A stretch of 64,000 nt of DNA from Micropterix aruncella (GCA_944548615.1 OX155961.1:24953192-25017191), one strand, 5' to 3'. Shown: positions 1 to 11,600, counted from the first letter of the stretch. A program made the numbers and translations. Notes: generated by a model from the letters alone, not told the origin.

Positions 1-894
1 CTAACCCGATTTGGATGATTCTTTTTTCGTTTTGTTCATAATCACGTCGGTCTTACTATAGGCAATAAAAAATCCAGCAAATCTCTCGGAAAAGTGAGAA
101 AAATGTGAAAAACCGAAAATTATTTTAGTACTAAGCTTGATCATAGATGGCGTTGCTTGACAAGAATAAAAATTCGAAAATCAAGATGGCGGTACAGTTA
201 ACATTTGACAGTTAAGTTGAATTTTACGATTTCTTGATAGCGTTTTCGTGATTCTGAAGGTAAATCAACTGAATTAACTGAATTTGTGTAACTCGTGAAG
301 AGAGGTTCGAGCAACTGAAAGCGATGAGCGTCGCCAAAAATTGAATAAAGCGGCACGGATCCGTAATGTTGCAGTGCGAAGACGATTGAATTTGAGACGA
401 AACACATACAGAGAGGCAATCTATTATGACGTGACGAAACATTACAGCGATTATAAATGCATGCAAATTGGAGAAATGGACCATTTGTGCCAATATTGCA
501 ATGCATTGAAGTACCGCCACGAACCACTCGCTTTGTGTTGCGCAGGGGGTAAAATGAGATTGACACCATCGGTTCCATTAGGATCGTTCGTGTCTGGAAA
601 TGCACCAGATTCTAAGCATTTTATGTCTAACATTCTCTGTCAAACAAAATCGTACTTTTTACACACTTTTCTCCTCCATTTATGACACAACGAGCACTAG
701 CAATCCACAAATGGCAATTGATGAAACTGCTCTTTTGGTGAGACAAAAAATAAACAATCAGACTGCTTTCAATGAAGAATTTAAACAAACAATGCAAATT
801 TCAAACAACTGTCGATGAAAATTACCTATGTTAACGCCATCTGCTGCTAAGCGAACAAATTCGTGGCGAGACGAAGTTCGCCGGGTTCCGCTAG
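1..894 (+). mobile_element. Helitron, 3' part (5' end outside window)
   Basis: The right end at 891-894 is CTAG followed by T, the terminal tetranucleotide and insertion context expected of a Helitron 3' end. A short hairpin (GGCGA ... TTCGCC, 865-882) lies about ten bases upstream, as in this class. The interior holds a fragment of the Helitron replicase (separate entry). The 5' TC end is not in the window, so the true length is unknown. The element cannot be autonomous in this form because only the extreme N-terminal part of the replicase survives. Confidence 0.7.
341..685 (+). pseudogene. Helitron replicase/helicase, N-terminal fragment
   Basis: The frame reads a 114-residue stretch containing CQYCNALKY, a glutamate-less spacer and then CCAGGKMRL. 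This matches the cysteine-rich segment that precedes the Rep (Helitron_like_N) domain in insect Helitron proteins, whose family pattern is C-x2-C-x-A ... CC-x2-GK-x-L. The following residues (PLGSFVSGN ... SKHFMSNI) resemble the next conserved block before similarity stops. No Rep HUH motif, no helicase motifs and no open frame of useful length follow, so this is an internally deleted relic of a protein normally well over 1,000 residues. It may also have lost its start: the frame could open upstream of the first ATG. Confidence 0.7.
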
Positions 895-1149
895 TAAATA
901 ATAAATATATTATGGTATAAACATATTTGTATTAGAATACAATTATATAAATACGATTATAAAAATATTGGGAGAAATAAGAAAGACCATTCGGTATATT
1001 AATATTATATGCATAATACTTTATCTATATGTATACGATATTAGCTTTAAAATCAACCATTATATAATATACGCTATACAAGACACGTTTTCGGATTTAG
1101 ACCTCCCTAATTCAAATAACCATTTATTTATATTATATTAATAAACTGT
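895..1149. repeat. AT-rich dispersed repeat, also at about 13960-14140
   Basis: The stretch starting AATAATAAATATATTATGG and the later TATTAATATTATATGCATAA have close counterparts at 13965-14110. No coding potential was seen. It probably belongs to the retroelement that follows, but the two copies are too AT-rich for me to fix boundaries. Confidence 0.45.
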
Positions 1150-1505
1150 TGAATGTTCTTTAGGTGGTTCCATTTCTCTTTTATGTCATTATATAACCTG
1201 GGCCCAAGGCAGATATAACTTGACATAACCGTGCTACTTCAATATGACTCAGGAAGTGAGCTCGCCTTAACACAGGAGTGCCTAGCAAGGCGGGCTCAGT
1301 CGCACTTTACTTAGCACATAAGAAAAATATACATCTAAATAATATATGCGCTATTTAACCTGGACTCAGACAGATATATACCTAAATTTAGACGGTATAA
1401 ATTACGGATAATTCCTTAATTGTACATTATTTTTCTTTTCTGTTGTGCCCTTGTGCACTTCAATGTCTATGTAACCAATAAATAAATAAATAAATAAACA
1501 AATAA
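1150..1505 (+). mobile_element. 5'-truncated retroelement 3' end, family T
   Basis: The block contains GTGAGCTCGCCTTAACACAG, GTGCCTAGCAAGGCGGGCTC, TAACCTGGACTCAGACAG and ends in (AAAT)n-type tail (AATAAATAAATAAATAAAC). A second copy is found at 27520-27635 plus 29255-29404, where it is split by a Helitron. The tail and loss of the 5' part indicate a non-LTR retrotransposon or SINE. No protein-coding remnant is left, so the clade cannot be named. Confidence 0.65.
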
Positions 1506-1710
1506 AGTCTGCCTCTTACACGATATACCCGACTTCGGAAGTGTTTGAGAATCTGTATGAAATGAGAAGAGTTTACCGTTACCCCTTACCGAATTTACCT
1601 CATTGATCAGACATCCGCTGCGCGTTTCATCAACAATTATACTTTTTTAGGTTCGCAACAACAAAATTTTATTTCCTATCGTTTTACAGTAGACCTATCA
1701 ACATTTAAAG

Positions 1711-2156
1711 ATGTCGACTACAATGGGCGAAACCGTCACCCCGGGAAGTTTCAACGATATTAATCGTTTTGTCTCCCGTGGAGTGAGTATAGAAGAATTT
1801 GGGGCGATACACATCTACCGTCCAGCAAAGCCACGAAGACGCCAGACTCCAACATCTTAGGGCGAGGCAATAGGATGGTAACCCAGTGTGCCACCTCGAC
1901 CCCTAGCTGTCATTTTTGGCAGGATATCTTCGACTGGAATTTACCTTCAAAATACTCCATTATCTGGTTACAGGAACGAAGTCTTTTGCGCAGCCTCTAT
2001 TGATCGCAGATCTAAGCGTCCTTTGCCCGTGACGCCACAGTCTCCACATTTCTTCAGTAATTAGTCAGAGTGCACAACCGATTGGCTGACGCCGCATGAT
2101 GCGCAAACCGCCCATTAGAGCCGAATGGCAATCCCACAAGGAAAGCCGATCCACCA
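1711..2156 (-). mobile_element. NR1 copy a (old, partial), host of copy b
   Basis: Starts with the NR1 3'-terminal block (GTCGACTACAATGGGCGA) and carries recognisable internal blocks as far as TTAGTCAGAGTGCACAACC and the GCGCAAACCGCCC motif, all diverged from the young copies. Strand is given for the proposed NR1 sense direction (GGGAGC end to GTCGAC end), so the 3' end is on the left. Copy b is inserted at its right side. Confidence 0.65.
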
Positions 2157-2824
2157 TCTTGCGGTGTCGACTACAACGGGCGAGCCCGTCACCACAGGAC
2201 GTTTTAACGATTAGTCGTTCTGTCGCCCTGCAGTGAACGTAGAAGACTTTGGACAGTACAATCCTACGTCCAGCTACGTCACAACCCGCGAGAGTCCAAC
2301 GCCTTACCGCGAGTGAGCCAGGAATAAACCCGGCGGGCTCGAGATACTCGCGCCCTCACTTCTAATTGTGACCAGATTTCTCCGGTCTCTCGATTGGTTC
2401 CGAGTTCGAGGTCGCTTGCGCGGGCCTCTCCCTTACGAAGCGGTGAAACGGAGTGCAACGAATCTATCGCGGACCAAGGCGTGTTTTGCCCGACTCTGAA
2501 CCGGGATCGGATGGCCAATGGTCATTTCAAGAGCAGTCGCCGTAAGGTAGACAACTACCCCCGCTCTATAGGAAACAATACAGTTCCCAGACTCCCCCGA
2601 TTGTTAGTCGGAGAGCACAATCGATTGGCTTGCGCCGCTCGGTGCGCAGACCGTCCAGGAGCGCCAGAGGATTGATTCCCAGGGGAGACTGGTTGACCCA
2701 GTGTCCTACCCAGGCTCGCACCCCATGCGTGGAGGCCATCGGATGGGTGTTGACCCGTGAGTGTGACCGACCCTGAACACATGGGTCATTGTGGCCACCT
2801 CATCATGGGCCCTTTAGCTCCCCG
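2157..2824 (-). mobile_element. NR1 copy b (young, near full length)
   Basis: A 668-bp copy beginning TCTTGCGGTGTCGACTAC and ending GGGCCCTTTAGCTCCCC. It is flanked by a perfect 12-bp direct repeat GCCGATCCACCA at 2145-2156 and 2825-2836, which marks it as a discrete insertion. Internal landmarks shared with the other copies: ACGGGCGAGCCCGT hairpin, AACGATTAGTCGTT hairpin, GTTCGAGGTCGCTTGCG, CGATCGGATGG-like block, CTCTATAGGAAACAATAC, GTTAGTCGGAGAGC, GGTGCGCAGACCGTCC, GTTGACCCGTGAGTGTG. There is no poly(A) or simple tail at either end. Open frames inside (79-93 codons on both strands) are not conserved protein genes. Confidence 0.85.
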
Positions 2825-2836
2825 GCCGATCCACCA

Positions 2837-5020
2837 GCCGGGGTAGCGCCTCTCACGAGGAGGCTACTAAATAGGAGCCGAATCATGTCCTCAGCCGACC
2901 CAAGAACACATTGGATCTTATGGCCAAAGCTGCACGAAACCATTCGCTAACGATTCCATCAACAGTATCGCCACCATTAATAAATAGCCTTTAAATGAAA
3001 AATTCGATAACAACACGCTATTAAACTCGCGTTGACATAGCACTAAAATACGTCTCCATACTTCCTCTTTTTAAAAAAACTGGATATAAGCATGGTCTTT
3101 AAACTGCGCATCCGTATAGAGGGGGGGAATGTTGCGCTGGCGCGCTTCTGAAAGTCATTCCGTGTGCGTTCTACAAACATATTTGCATTACTTGTTGAGC
3201 CTATCATCGTACAAGCAAAGCTACAATATAAATGCCGGTTAAATTGTAAGGTTAATTTGTTTTCTATAAACTGAATTGGTTATAAGTAATTACTTCTGAT
3301 TTATCGCATGAATGGCATGTTAGGTCTCGCATAATGTAAAGACCAGATTAAGCTATACATTAATTCAGGTTCCTCTTTGTTTCAGTCTATAAACTCGAAA
3401 TGTGATTTATATTAACCGCCCCGTAACCGAGTAGAGTACGCAACTGTTATGTTAGGACGATATGAAAACAATCGCTCACTGTCCGCGAGAATTTTCCGGC
3501 CGAATTCAATTTTCTTATGCTGAAATTTCAGGAATACGAAAACATTCGCCAACACAAATGGGTCTCTTTCGATAAACATAGGCCACTCTAGGAGAGGCCG
3601 ATAAAGACAACATTATTAAACCGAATTCAGTATATTTGATAATATATATTTTTTTAAAGTCGGTTGTGTCACCCCAAGACCTTCCCAGCAAGATCCAGAA
3701 TCACAGTTACTGTCATAGGAATGTTGGAAGACGCATTATCCCGAAGACGCATTATTAGAATCCCGCGCAGTAGGTATATGGCTTTTTAAGTATGACTTCC
3801 TACGCGCTAAACAGCACTCTTTTTACAAAGTAACCAAGAGCCAGCGACAAAAAAGTGTAAGAGTTTTGGAAAAGCTGATACAGATCAGACAGTATTTTGG
3901 CCATAGAATGCCAGGGTACAGTCAGCATCCCAGATTCCGGACACCTGGCGCTGGCGTACTAGGAAACGTGTAATTTTAATTAGTACCTCCAGAGTGTTTT
4001 GTAAAATCTGAAATTAATTAGTACAGTGAATGCCACCAAGAACTCGAAATATATTGTCAAACTTTTGGAAAATCGATTAAAACCTATATTATACCTATTT
4101 AAAAATATTTTGTTGATATTACTGAACAAAATCATATGTATAATTAGATAATAGAATATTGTATAACTAGATAATAGATCATATGTATAATTAGATAATA
4201 GAATTAAATAATTAGAAAATATTTGATATTTCATGACGATAGTACATTTTTTACGTTGAGATATTTTTCTTGATTTTCCTAAACTTTGATCAAAGTCACA
4301 AAGCGAATCATATAATGTTAAGGCGGCAATGAAAATCGTCTTCAAATTAGTCTGCATCAGTCTGAGCAGACTAATTTGAAGAATTACTCCTTATCGATAT
4401 TTTTCTTGAGTACTTACTGTATAAAATAAAATTAATAAAATATCTAGACTGCGTTATATATAATTTTTAGGCTTATTCTCTAATTTTTCATATCTTTAAG
4501 CGCACTTTCATGTTTTTCGCCTAGAAACATTTCATGAATCACGAAAGAGGCTCTTAAGAGTTTAAAACTCGATTAAATTTGTGATCTTGTTTCATCTTGG
4601 TCCTTCTTGCGGAAGACTGTTTCTTAAGATATTTCGTCAAACATTAAAATTCGTAATTTTTCGGCAAAGCGCTCGTTGCCCGTTTGAAAAAGGTTTACAT
4701 TACAAGTGATATAAAATTTATTTATTAAAAAGCACGAGATAAACCAGTTTGAGGCTGAACTGGCCGGTTTTAAGAGTCCTTAACCGGTTTCCAAATTAAT
4801 AAAAAGGTACATACCGTCGACCGGTTTTTTTTGTATATGCTGTAGGAGCGCGGGTATTAAAATACGGATTTTAGCGTTCCAAATTTTTGTTCCCGAACAT
4901 TGGAGTAATATTTTAGTTTGTCAAAAAATTACAATGATATCATATGACATTCATGAAACCTTGTCAAAATTGCGAGACTCTCTGAATAAAAGTATTGCAG
5001 GCAATATTTGGAATGACTTC
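2837..5020. other. no gene seen; AT-rich intergenic DNA
   Basis: No open frame with recognisable content. It contains a G7 run near 3122, a short direct repeat around 4130-4205 (ATCATATGTATAATTAGAT occurs twice) and the hairpin listed separately. The first 120 bases after the NR1 duplication may be remains of NR1 copy a. Confidence 0.6.
4339..4382. repeat. perfect inverted repeat, 17-bp arms
   Basis: TCTTCAAATTAGTCTGC at 4339-4355 is repeated as its exact reverse complement at 4366-4382, with a 10-base loop. It could extrude as a cruciform or form a hairpin if transcribed. Nothing around it suggests a microRNA gene or a terminator. Confidence 0.85.
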
Positions 5021-5023
5021 TTT

Positions 5024-5172
5024 TTCCTCACCCTGGTTTGGTCCACTCATGGACGTAGGCCTCTTCCTTCTTCTTCCATATCTGTCTCTCAGCTGCTGCC
5101 CTCAGCCAGTTGGTCCCTGCTGCTTTTCTGATGTCGTCCAGCCATCGTAGTTGTGGTCTCCCTACGAAGCGA
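5024..5172 (-). pseudogene. RTE-clade reverse transcriptase, C-terminal fragment
   Basis: Read on the minus strand, about 43 codons end in a stop after the tail of the protein. They include GRPQLRWLDDIRKAAG, NWLRAAAERQIWKKKEEAYV and EWTKPG. This is the GRP-x-RW-x-DDI ... W-x-x-A-x-x-R-x-x-W-x-x-x-EEAYV signature found at the C-terminus of RTE/BovB-type retrotransposon proteins. RTE elements have a very short 3' UTR, so the insertion should end just left of 5020. Only the last few percent of the protein remains, as expected of a severe 5' truncation. Confidence 0.8.
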
Positions 5173-5339
5173 AGAGCAGAGTGACCACAAATAGCACTAT
5201 TGTATTCTTAATTATTTTTGTTTATTTATCAAATATTTGTGTTTTTATAGAAAATTTGTGGTAAATATATTTATCTATACCTATAGATATATGTAAATTT
5301 CTGGAATGTATTCAATCAGATATTTCATTTCACCCTAAA

Positions 5340-5545
5340 CACGATGCACATCTAGAGACGGGCCAAATTATCGCCTAGTTAGATGTGCAGTCTAGCTAGT
5401 TGGCAGTAAAGGTCATGTAAGATGTGTTAAACCTCCCTATATTAATTATTAAATAATTTACATAATTATTATAAGATTACATGACCAATGAACTGTATAC
5501 CTAATCATAAGTACCTAAATAAATAAATAAAAAAAATAAAAATAT
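5340..5545 (+). mobile_element. non-LTR retrotransposon 3' UTR, truncated
   Basis: This copy (CACATCTAGAGACGGGCC ... GCCTAGTTAGATGTGC ... AACCTCCCTATATTAATT ... AAATAAATAAATAAA) is the reverse complement of 19160-19380, where the same 3' UTR follows a reverse transcriptase C-terminal frame. It is therefore a 5'-truncated non-LTR insertion with only UTR and tail left. Confidence 0.75.
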
Positions 5546-5549
5546 ATTA

Positions 5550-5720
5550 ATTTATTGACATTCGGACATTTGGATATTTAGGGAACTACTTACTTGATAT
5601 TTAGACAATTAAAGTATCTTATGTTACTCGGAATGACATATTAATCCTAAAAATACCGCATACTTTTAAATGGTTTTAAGACTTTAGTTACAGTGATTAT
5701 TTATCCCACAAGTTTGTGTG
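5550..5720 (+). repeat. dispersed repeat P, diverged copy
   Basis: TGACATTCGGACATTTGGA ... GGAATGACATATTAATCC ... TTTTAAGACTTTAGTTACAG matches blocks of the copies at 15895-16130 (opposite strand), 23700-23930 and 24340-24500. It is non-coding and its class is unknown. Confidence 0.5.
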
Positions 5721-6087
5721 GTCCATGTGTTCGACTGTAGCAGCAAATAAATATGGCCAAAAATAGACATATAATAAAATTATTTCTACCTATTGATTTA
5801 ATCCAACTTTCGTACAATAACAAAGCATACTTCCGTTAGCTCTTATTTCAATATTATGAAAAATAAAATAACTAAAATTTAATACGCAGCCAATCACAGA
5901 AGTATGGCCCAAAGGCTCCTTTATGCAGCCTCACCTATGCAATTTCTATCACGAACTCTTAAATGTATAATCTGTCAGATGTGAGCTATGTAAACATGTA
6001 TGATTGTCTTCAGAGTCTAACCTCCCCCCACCCCCCACCCCTTCAAATATCTCCAGTCGATCAAAGCACTGTTTCGTCTTATTGCTC
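5721..6087. other. no feature seen
   Basis: AT-rich to mixed sequence with a C-rich run near 6025. No open frame or known repeat end was recognised. Confidence 0.5.
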
Positions 6088-6571
6088 ACCATGCGGCGTC
6101 AGCTAATCGAATGTGCATTCCGACTGATAATCGGGGGAGTCTGGAAACGGCTTTGTTTCCTATAGAGCGTGTGCGGTTGTTTACCTTATGGCAGCCGCTC
6201 TTGAAATGACCATTCGGTTACCTAATACCAGGTGAACAGCCGACAAAAGATGCTGTGGTCCGCGATAGATTCAGTAGACACCGAATCACCTCTACACTAG
6301 GGAGAGGACCGCGCGAGCGACTTTAAACCTGTAACCAGTCAGGAGGCCAAAGAAATCTGGCCAAAACTGGTAGCGAGGGCACTTGGTCTGCCCGCTGGGT
6401 TAACTATCCGGTGTCGGGCGGTAAGGGTTGGTCTCTCGCGGGCTAGTTCGCGGAGCTAGAGAGTGGATTATCATTCTCTAAGTCTTCTACGCTCATCCCA
6501 CGGGTGAAAGAACGATCAGATATCGTTATACTAGCCTGGGGTGACGGGTTCGCCCATTGTAGTCGACACCG
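6088..6571 (+). mobile_element. NR1 copy c (older, 5'-truncated)
   Basis: Enters the family near the GCACCGTGCGGCG block (here CACCATGCGGCGTCAGC) and continues through TCGGGGGAGTCTGG, GTCCGCGATAGATTC and GTGACGGGTTCGCCC to GTAGTCGACACCGC. The region 5' to the entry point is missing, which is the pattern expected of a 5'-truncated retroposon read in the proposed sense direction. No clear target duplication was found. Confidence 0.75.
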
Positions 6572-6895
6572 CTCGACTGCCCGAATTTTTTAAAACCCAT
6601 TTGCAATCCCAATTACTGCAGCACTTTTAAATAACCGTGATTGTACAGGTTGCAAAATTTAAAGAAGATACAGGCCTAAGCCTAGGCCTGTAATCTGAGT
6701 TTAGGCCTTTAATAAAGATATGCAATGATTTTTCTATTATATTTAAATAAAATACTCATTAAATCTTACTTTTAAATAAATACCTGACTATAAAATAAAA
6801 TAGATAAAAGAAAATAAAGTATAGGAATATAAAATAGACAATAAAGCAATATCGAGTATAAATAAAATCTCTGGTTATTACGTACATATATGCTA
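6572..6895. other. AT-rich spacer
   Basis: No gene or repeat end recognised. It contains the small palindromic run AGGCCTAAGCCTAGGCCT. Confidence 0.5.
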
Positions 6896-7604
6896 CTAGC
6901 TGACCCGTGCCCACTTCGTTGGGCGGTAAAACTTTTTACTTGTGATGAAATTATGAGTGTGGTTCGGTTTGTACTGAGTGCTATGATTTATTTCCTGACT
7001 GCCAAAAGAAGGGTGTTATTTTTACCGCATATGTATGTATATATTTGAATGCCAATTTGACTATATTACCGTTATTTGTGAGTGTCTTCTTGTGAGTGTC
7101 TTATTTGTGAGTGTCTTATATCTTTAACCATTTATGCAGTAAAAGGGAAGTAAATTTATCGTCTCACTTGAGACGATAAATTTACTTATTTTGAAATGAA
7201 TTCATAATTGTTGATAATATGACCTAACGATTTACATTATTTTTATAATATAAAAAACTACTTTTTGTGACTTAAATATAAAATTTAGACATATGCTGTC
7301 GCTGACTTTTTTGTAGGCATTGTCAAGCTCTACAACTTTTCTCTAGAACTTAATCATATATCTCTCATCGTTAAGGCAGCGTTAGTTAGAAACGTTTTCG
7401 TTCGACCTTTTTTCCTCCGACTTACTTTGCAAATCCGACTACCACGAAAAAGTCTTTTCATTTTTCGGATAATTATATAGCATATGACACTCCCAAATAA
7501 TGTGGCTTTCTATTGGCAAAAGAATTTTTAAAATCGGTTCAGTAGATCCAGAGATTACTTCCTACAACCTCACAAACTTTACCTCTTTATAATATTAGTA
7601 TAGA
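6896..7604 (-). mobile_element. Non-autonomous Helitron H1
   Basis: On the minus strand the 709-bp element begins TCTATACTAATATTATAAA and ends ACGGGTCAGCTAG, preceded by a hairpin-forming GCCCAACGAAGTGGGC. It lies between an A (6895) and a T (7605), the standard Helitron target. A second member of the same family is at 17063-17795. No replicase frame is present, so it must have been moved in trans. The copy differs from H2 by a palindrome at 7148-7187. Confidence 0.88.
7148..7187. repeat. perfect palindrome inside Helitron H1
   Basis: Arms of 19 bp (AAGTAAATTTATCGTCTCA and its reverse complement) are separated by only CT. In the related H2 copy only the right arm exists (near 17340-17365), so the left arm is a new inverted duplication in H1. 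Confidence 0.85.
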
Positions 7605-8045
7605 TAATGGAATTAAATTACATGTAGGCCTTTTTCCAATAGTATGTTTTCCCTTTCAATATATCGGTCTCGGAAAATCCAGGGGTCTGAATTCTCTCGC
7701 TCAGGCCGCATTTTTTATCGGCCTCCCCTGAAATTGTTTCCGGGAAAGTGACTATTGAAAGAGATAACGTTTCATTATTTCGTCCCGCTATGCATCTTCG
7801 ATTCCCCATTCAGCGTCACGCGAAATACGAGAGCCATTCTCTGAAAGCGTTCACCTGATTCACGGCCCCCGTCGCGCTCCGTGCGCTCGTATCGTGTATG
7901 CCCGCCACTTATTTTACGTAGGTACATGCCTACGTACTGACGTTCCAGTGCCGTACACGGATCTCTCTAGAGTACGCTGCGTTCGGCTGATTAAAATGGC
8001 AGCGGCTATTTTTCTAGCGGAATAAAGAAAACGCTGCACAACAAC

Positions 8046-8551
8046 TTTATTTAATCGTATTTTGTATTATATTTATTGCCGAATATATAATGGAATTGCA
8101 TTTTATTTATTATATTATCTTTTATTATTTTTTTATTATTATTATTTTTATTTTTTTTATTTTATTCTGAAGACCACATATTAGGGCAATTTAGTGTTAT
8201 TAGCTTTTTACTAAAACTTGTACATTTGTAAGCAATCAAGCAAACTTGATTCTAATATTAGAGTCCTGTCCACCCTAAAACGGGCTAGTCCCAGTTGGGT
8301 GACTGAATCAAATCAGCAAAAGGTTAAGGTTTTTCCATTCGGTTCCTGTTGTTTTTGTAAGCAAATCTATATTTTATAGTAATTAATTCTTAAATAAATA
8401 AATATATATATATATATATATATTTATTTAACTTAAATTATTCTCCTAAATAAATAAGCAAAAGGTTAAGGTTTTGTCATTCGGTTCCTGGTATTTTTTT
8501 AAGCTAATCAAAGTTTTATAGTAATTAATTCTTAAATAAATAAAAAAAAAA
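8046..8551 (+). mobile_element. short retroposon with AAATA tail
   Basis: Inserted into a unit of family S, with ACAAC on both sides. The body (GTACATTTGTAAGCAATC ... GTCCTGTCCACCCTAAAAC ... CAAAAGGTTAAGGTTTTTCC ... AATTAATTCTTAAATAAAT) is matched in reverse at 16430-16835, which starts at about the same 5' point. The 3' terminal 90 bp (AGCAAAAGGTTAAGG ... AATTCTTAAATAAAT) are present twice, at 8316-8400 and 8457-8545, separated by an (AT)n run at 8403-8422. It is SINE-like in size; no polymerase III box was identified with confidence. Confidence 0.65.
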
Positions 8552-9158
8552 ATAAACAACGATCTCGCGGGAATTGTCTAACATTCAACATAATTTCTAT
8601 ATGACTAATAAATTTGTTCTTTTTGTTTCCTTAGGTGATTCCAACGCGTTGATCTCTATACAGATTTCTTTGGCACTATGATTGGAATTTATCAAAGCAA
8701 TGACACTAAAAATAACACTCAATTACGTTTCTACGTTTACATTTCTTATACGTGCGTTTTATCAAAATCAATTCAAAGTCAAAGTCAAATTTTCAGTTTC
8801 AAATTAATAAAATTTTGGCAATATTTATCAATGCTTGCGGTCGAATTAGTCAGCCATATTGTTTGTATAAGGCATTAGTTTGCTCAACGCACTAGTACGC
8901 TTTGTCAACCCTTCTACACCGGCGACACACAGGTATCGCTGATAGCATTGGCCGGGAGTTATAGGGCCCTTGCTGAGTTGGCCAAGAAGACCCATTCTGT
9001 TCAGGGTTGGTTACACTCACGGGTCAACCTATCCGACGGCCTCCTCTGGGTAGGACTCTGGCCTTATGGTCAGTTTACCCTAGGAATCAACCTCTGGCGC
9101 TCCTGGACGGTCTGCGCACCGTGCGGCGTAGCCAATCGACTGTGCACTCTGACTAACA

Positions 9159-9851
9159 TATTGAGTTGTCGACTACAACGGGCGAGCCCGTCACCATAGG
9201 ACGTTTTAACGATTAGTCGTTCTATCGACCTGCAGTGAGCGTAGAAGACTTTGGACAAAACAATCCAACGTCTAGCTACGCCACAACCCGTAAGAGACCA
9301 ACGCTTTACCGCGAGATAGCCAGGAATGCTACCTGGCGGGCGACACTCGCGCCCTTACTACCAATTGTGACCAGATTTCTCCGGTCTCTCGATTGGTTCC
9401 GATTTCGTGGTCGCTTGCGCGGTCCTCTCCCTTACGAAGCGGTGAAACGGTGAATACCGAATCTGTCGCGGACCATGGCGTCCTTTGCCCGGCTGTCACC
9501 CAGGATCGGATGTCCGATGGTCATTTCAAGAGTAGTCGCCGTAAGGTACGCAACCACCCCCGCTCTATAGGAAACAATACAGCTTCCAGACTCCCCCGAC
9601 TGTTAGTCGGAGAGCACAATCGATTGCCTTGCGCCGCACGGTGCGCAGACCGTCCAGGAGCGCCAGAGGTTTGATTCCCAGGGGAAACTGACCAGGGCCA
9701 GAGTCCTGCCCAGGTTCGCACCCCGTGCGTGGAGGTCGTTGGATGGGTGTTGACCCGTGAGTATGACCGACCCTGAACACATGGGTCTTCGTGGCCAACC
9801 CATCATGGGCCCGTTAGCTCCCTAAGGGCCCGTTAGCTCCCTCTGACTCTA
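9159..9851 (-). mobile_element. NR1 copy e, nested in copy d
   Basis: Left end TATTGAGTTGTCGACTAC is the alternative 3' tail also seen in copy g. Target repeat ACTCTGACTAACA flanks it at 9146-9158 and 9852-9864. In the sense direction its 5' end shows a doubled terminal block (GGGAGCTAACGGGCCC twice, 9790-9840), a small tandem duplication of the element end. Confidence 0.82.
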
Positions 9852-9864
9852 ACTCTGACTAACA

Positions 9865-10488
9865 ACTTGCGGTGTCAACTACAACGGGCGAGCCCGTCAC
9901 CACAGGACGTTTTAACGATTTTCTCGTTCTATCGCCCTGCAGTGAACGTAGAAGACTTTGGACAGAAACAAATCCAACGTCCAGCTACGTCACAACCCGC
10001 AAGAAGCCAACGCCTTACCGCGAGATAGCCAGTGTTACCTGGCGGGCCGACCCTCGCGCCCTTGCTTCCAATTGGTTCCGAGTTCGAGGTCCTCTCCCTT
10101 ACGAAGCGGTGAGACGCTGTGCACCGAATCTATCGCGGACCAAGGCGTCCTTTGCCCGACTCTGAACCGGGATCGGATGGCCAATGGTCATTTCAAGAGC
10201 AGTCGCCGTAAGGTAGACAACCACCCCCGCTCTATAGGAAACAATACAGTTCCCAGACTCCCCCGACTGTTAGTCGGAGAGCACAATCGATTGGCTTGCG
10301 CCGCTCGGTGCGCAGACCGTCCAGGAGCGCCAGAGGTTTGATTCCCAGGGGAGACTGGTTGACCCAGTGTCCTACCCAGGTTCGCACCCCATGCGTGGAG
10401 GCCATCGGATGGGTGTTGACCCGTGAGTGTGACGGACCCTGAACACATGGGTCATCGTGGCCACCTCATCATGGGCCTATTAGTTCCC
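9865..10488 (-). mobile_element. NR1 copy f, nested at the same site as copy e
   Basis: Flanked by a perfect 14-bp repeat AACTCTGACTAACA at 9851-9864 and 10489-10502. It begins ACTTGCGGTGTCAACTAC and ends GGGCCTATTAGTTCCC. There is a deletion of about 50 bp around 10073. Sequence from 10188 onward is nearly identical to copies b and s, so this is a young copy. It used the target position already used by copy e. Confidence 0.85.
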
Positions 10489-11600
10489 AACTCTGACTAA
10501 CAGTCGGGGGAGTCTGGAAGCAGTACTGTTTCCTATAGAGCGGGGGTGATTGCGGACCTTACGGCGACTGCTCTTGAAATGACCATCGGCTATCCGATCC
10601 TGGGTGAACAGCCGGGCAAATGACGCTGTGGTCCGGGATAGATTCGGTAAACACCGTTTCACCGCTTCGTAAGGGATAGGACCGCGCAAGCGCCCTCGAA
10701 CTCGTAACCAATCGAGAGACCGGAGTAGTCAATCGAGAGACCGGATCTGGTCTCAAGTGCGGTAAGGGCGTGAGTGTAGGCCCGCTGGGTAACATTCCTG
10801 GCTATCTCGCGGTTAAGACGTTGGCCTCTTACGGGCTTGTGGCGTAGCTGGACGGTGGACTGTTTTGTCCTCAAGTCTTCTGCGCTCACTCCAGGGAGAT
10901 AGAACGACTAATCGTTAAAACTTCCTAAAGTGACGGGCTCGCCCGCCGAAGTCGACAACCCAAGTTGATAGCATCGGCCGGTGGAACCAAAAGCAATTTA
11001 TGTGGCCATATATAATAACATAGATTTTAAAAATATTTCTTTTATAAAAGAATAGAAATTGTATAAGGGCTTATAAAAACCCAATAATTTAGCCTATAGT
11101 ATCAATGAAAACATTCGATAATTAGTGTCATTTATAGTATTTTCTGCCCGCCACTTTTTGTACGTAGGTATGTATCCATTCCAACTCAAGTTTCAGCGCC
11201 CGTACGCGGAGCTGTCCAGAGTAAGCTGCAGTCGGTGGATCATTTTGGTAGCGAAAGAAAGAAAACGCTTCACAACCAATGCTCTCGCGGGAATTGCAGC
11301 TCGAAAAACACTCAACATATTTACTGTTTGACTACTACTTTGTCTTTTATCCTTAAGTTGAATCCAAAGCGTTGATCCTCATACAAATTTCTTTTCCAAA
11401 ATGATTGGAATCTCTTTAAGTAATAGCCTTAAAAAAACAATCTCACGTTTCTGGCTTTAAATTTCTCATTTCAGCGATGTCTCAAAATCAATCGTTTTCA
11501 GTATCAAAATTACTATAATTTTGGCGATATATGTCTATGCGCGTGGTCGAATTAGGCAGAAACATTGATTATACAGAGTATTAGTTTGCTCAATGCTGTA

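Larger units (their letters stand above)
8956..10965 (+). mobile_element. NR1 copy d, split by copies e and f
   Basis: The outer copy consists of 8956-9158 (GAGTTATAGGGCCCTTGC ... GCACTCTGACTAACA) and 10503-10965 (GTCGGGGGAGTCTGG ... GTCGACAACCCAAG). It is flanked by TGATAGCATTGGCCGG at 8940-8955 and TGATAGCATCGGCCGG at 10966-10981, a 16-bp target duplication with one mismatch taken from family S. Removal of copies e and f restores a single continuous NR1 copy. Its 3' junction is followed by TG, like the other copies. Confidence 0.85.

Noticed and set aside
2279..2782. Open frames of 60-137 codons recurring in NR1 copies on both strands (also near 9393, 9958, 22112, 23190, 33012, 37275, 56745)
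   Set aside because: They are open on both strands and in more than one frame at the same place, vary in start and end from copy to copy, and have no recognisable domain. Low stop density in GC-rich repeat sequence explains them.
4339..4382. Possible microRNA precursor at the 17-bp hairpin
   Set aside because: Arms are too short and too perfect, with a short loop; no sign of a star/mature asymmetry or cluster.
9640..9690. GTTTGATTCCCAGGGG in NR1, resembling a tRNA T-arm or polymerase III B box
   Set aside because: It does not fit the B-box pattern fully, no A box lies at a suitable distance, and other copies do not keep it.
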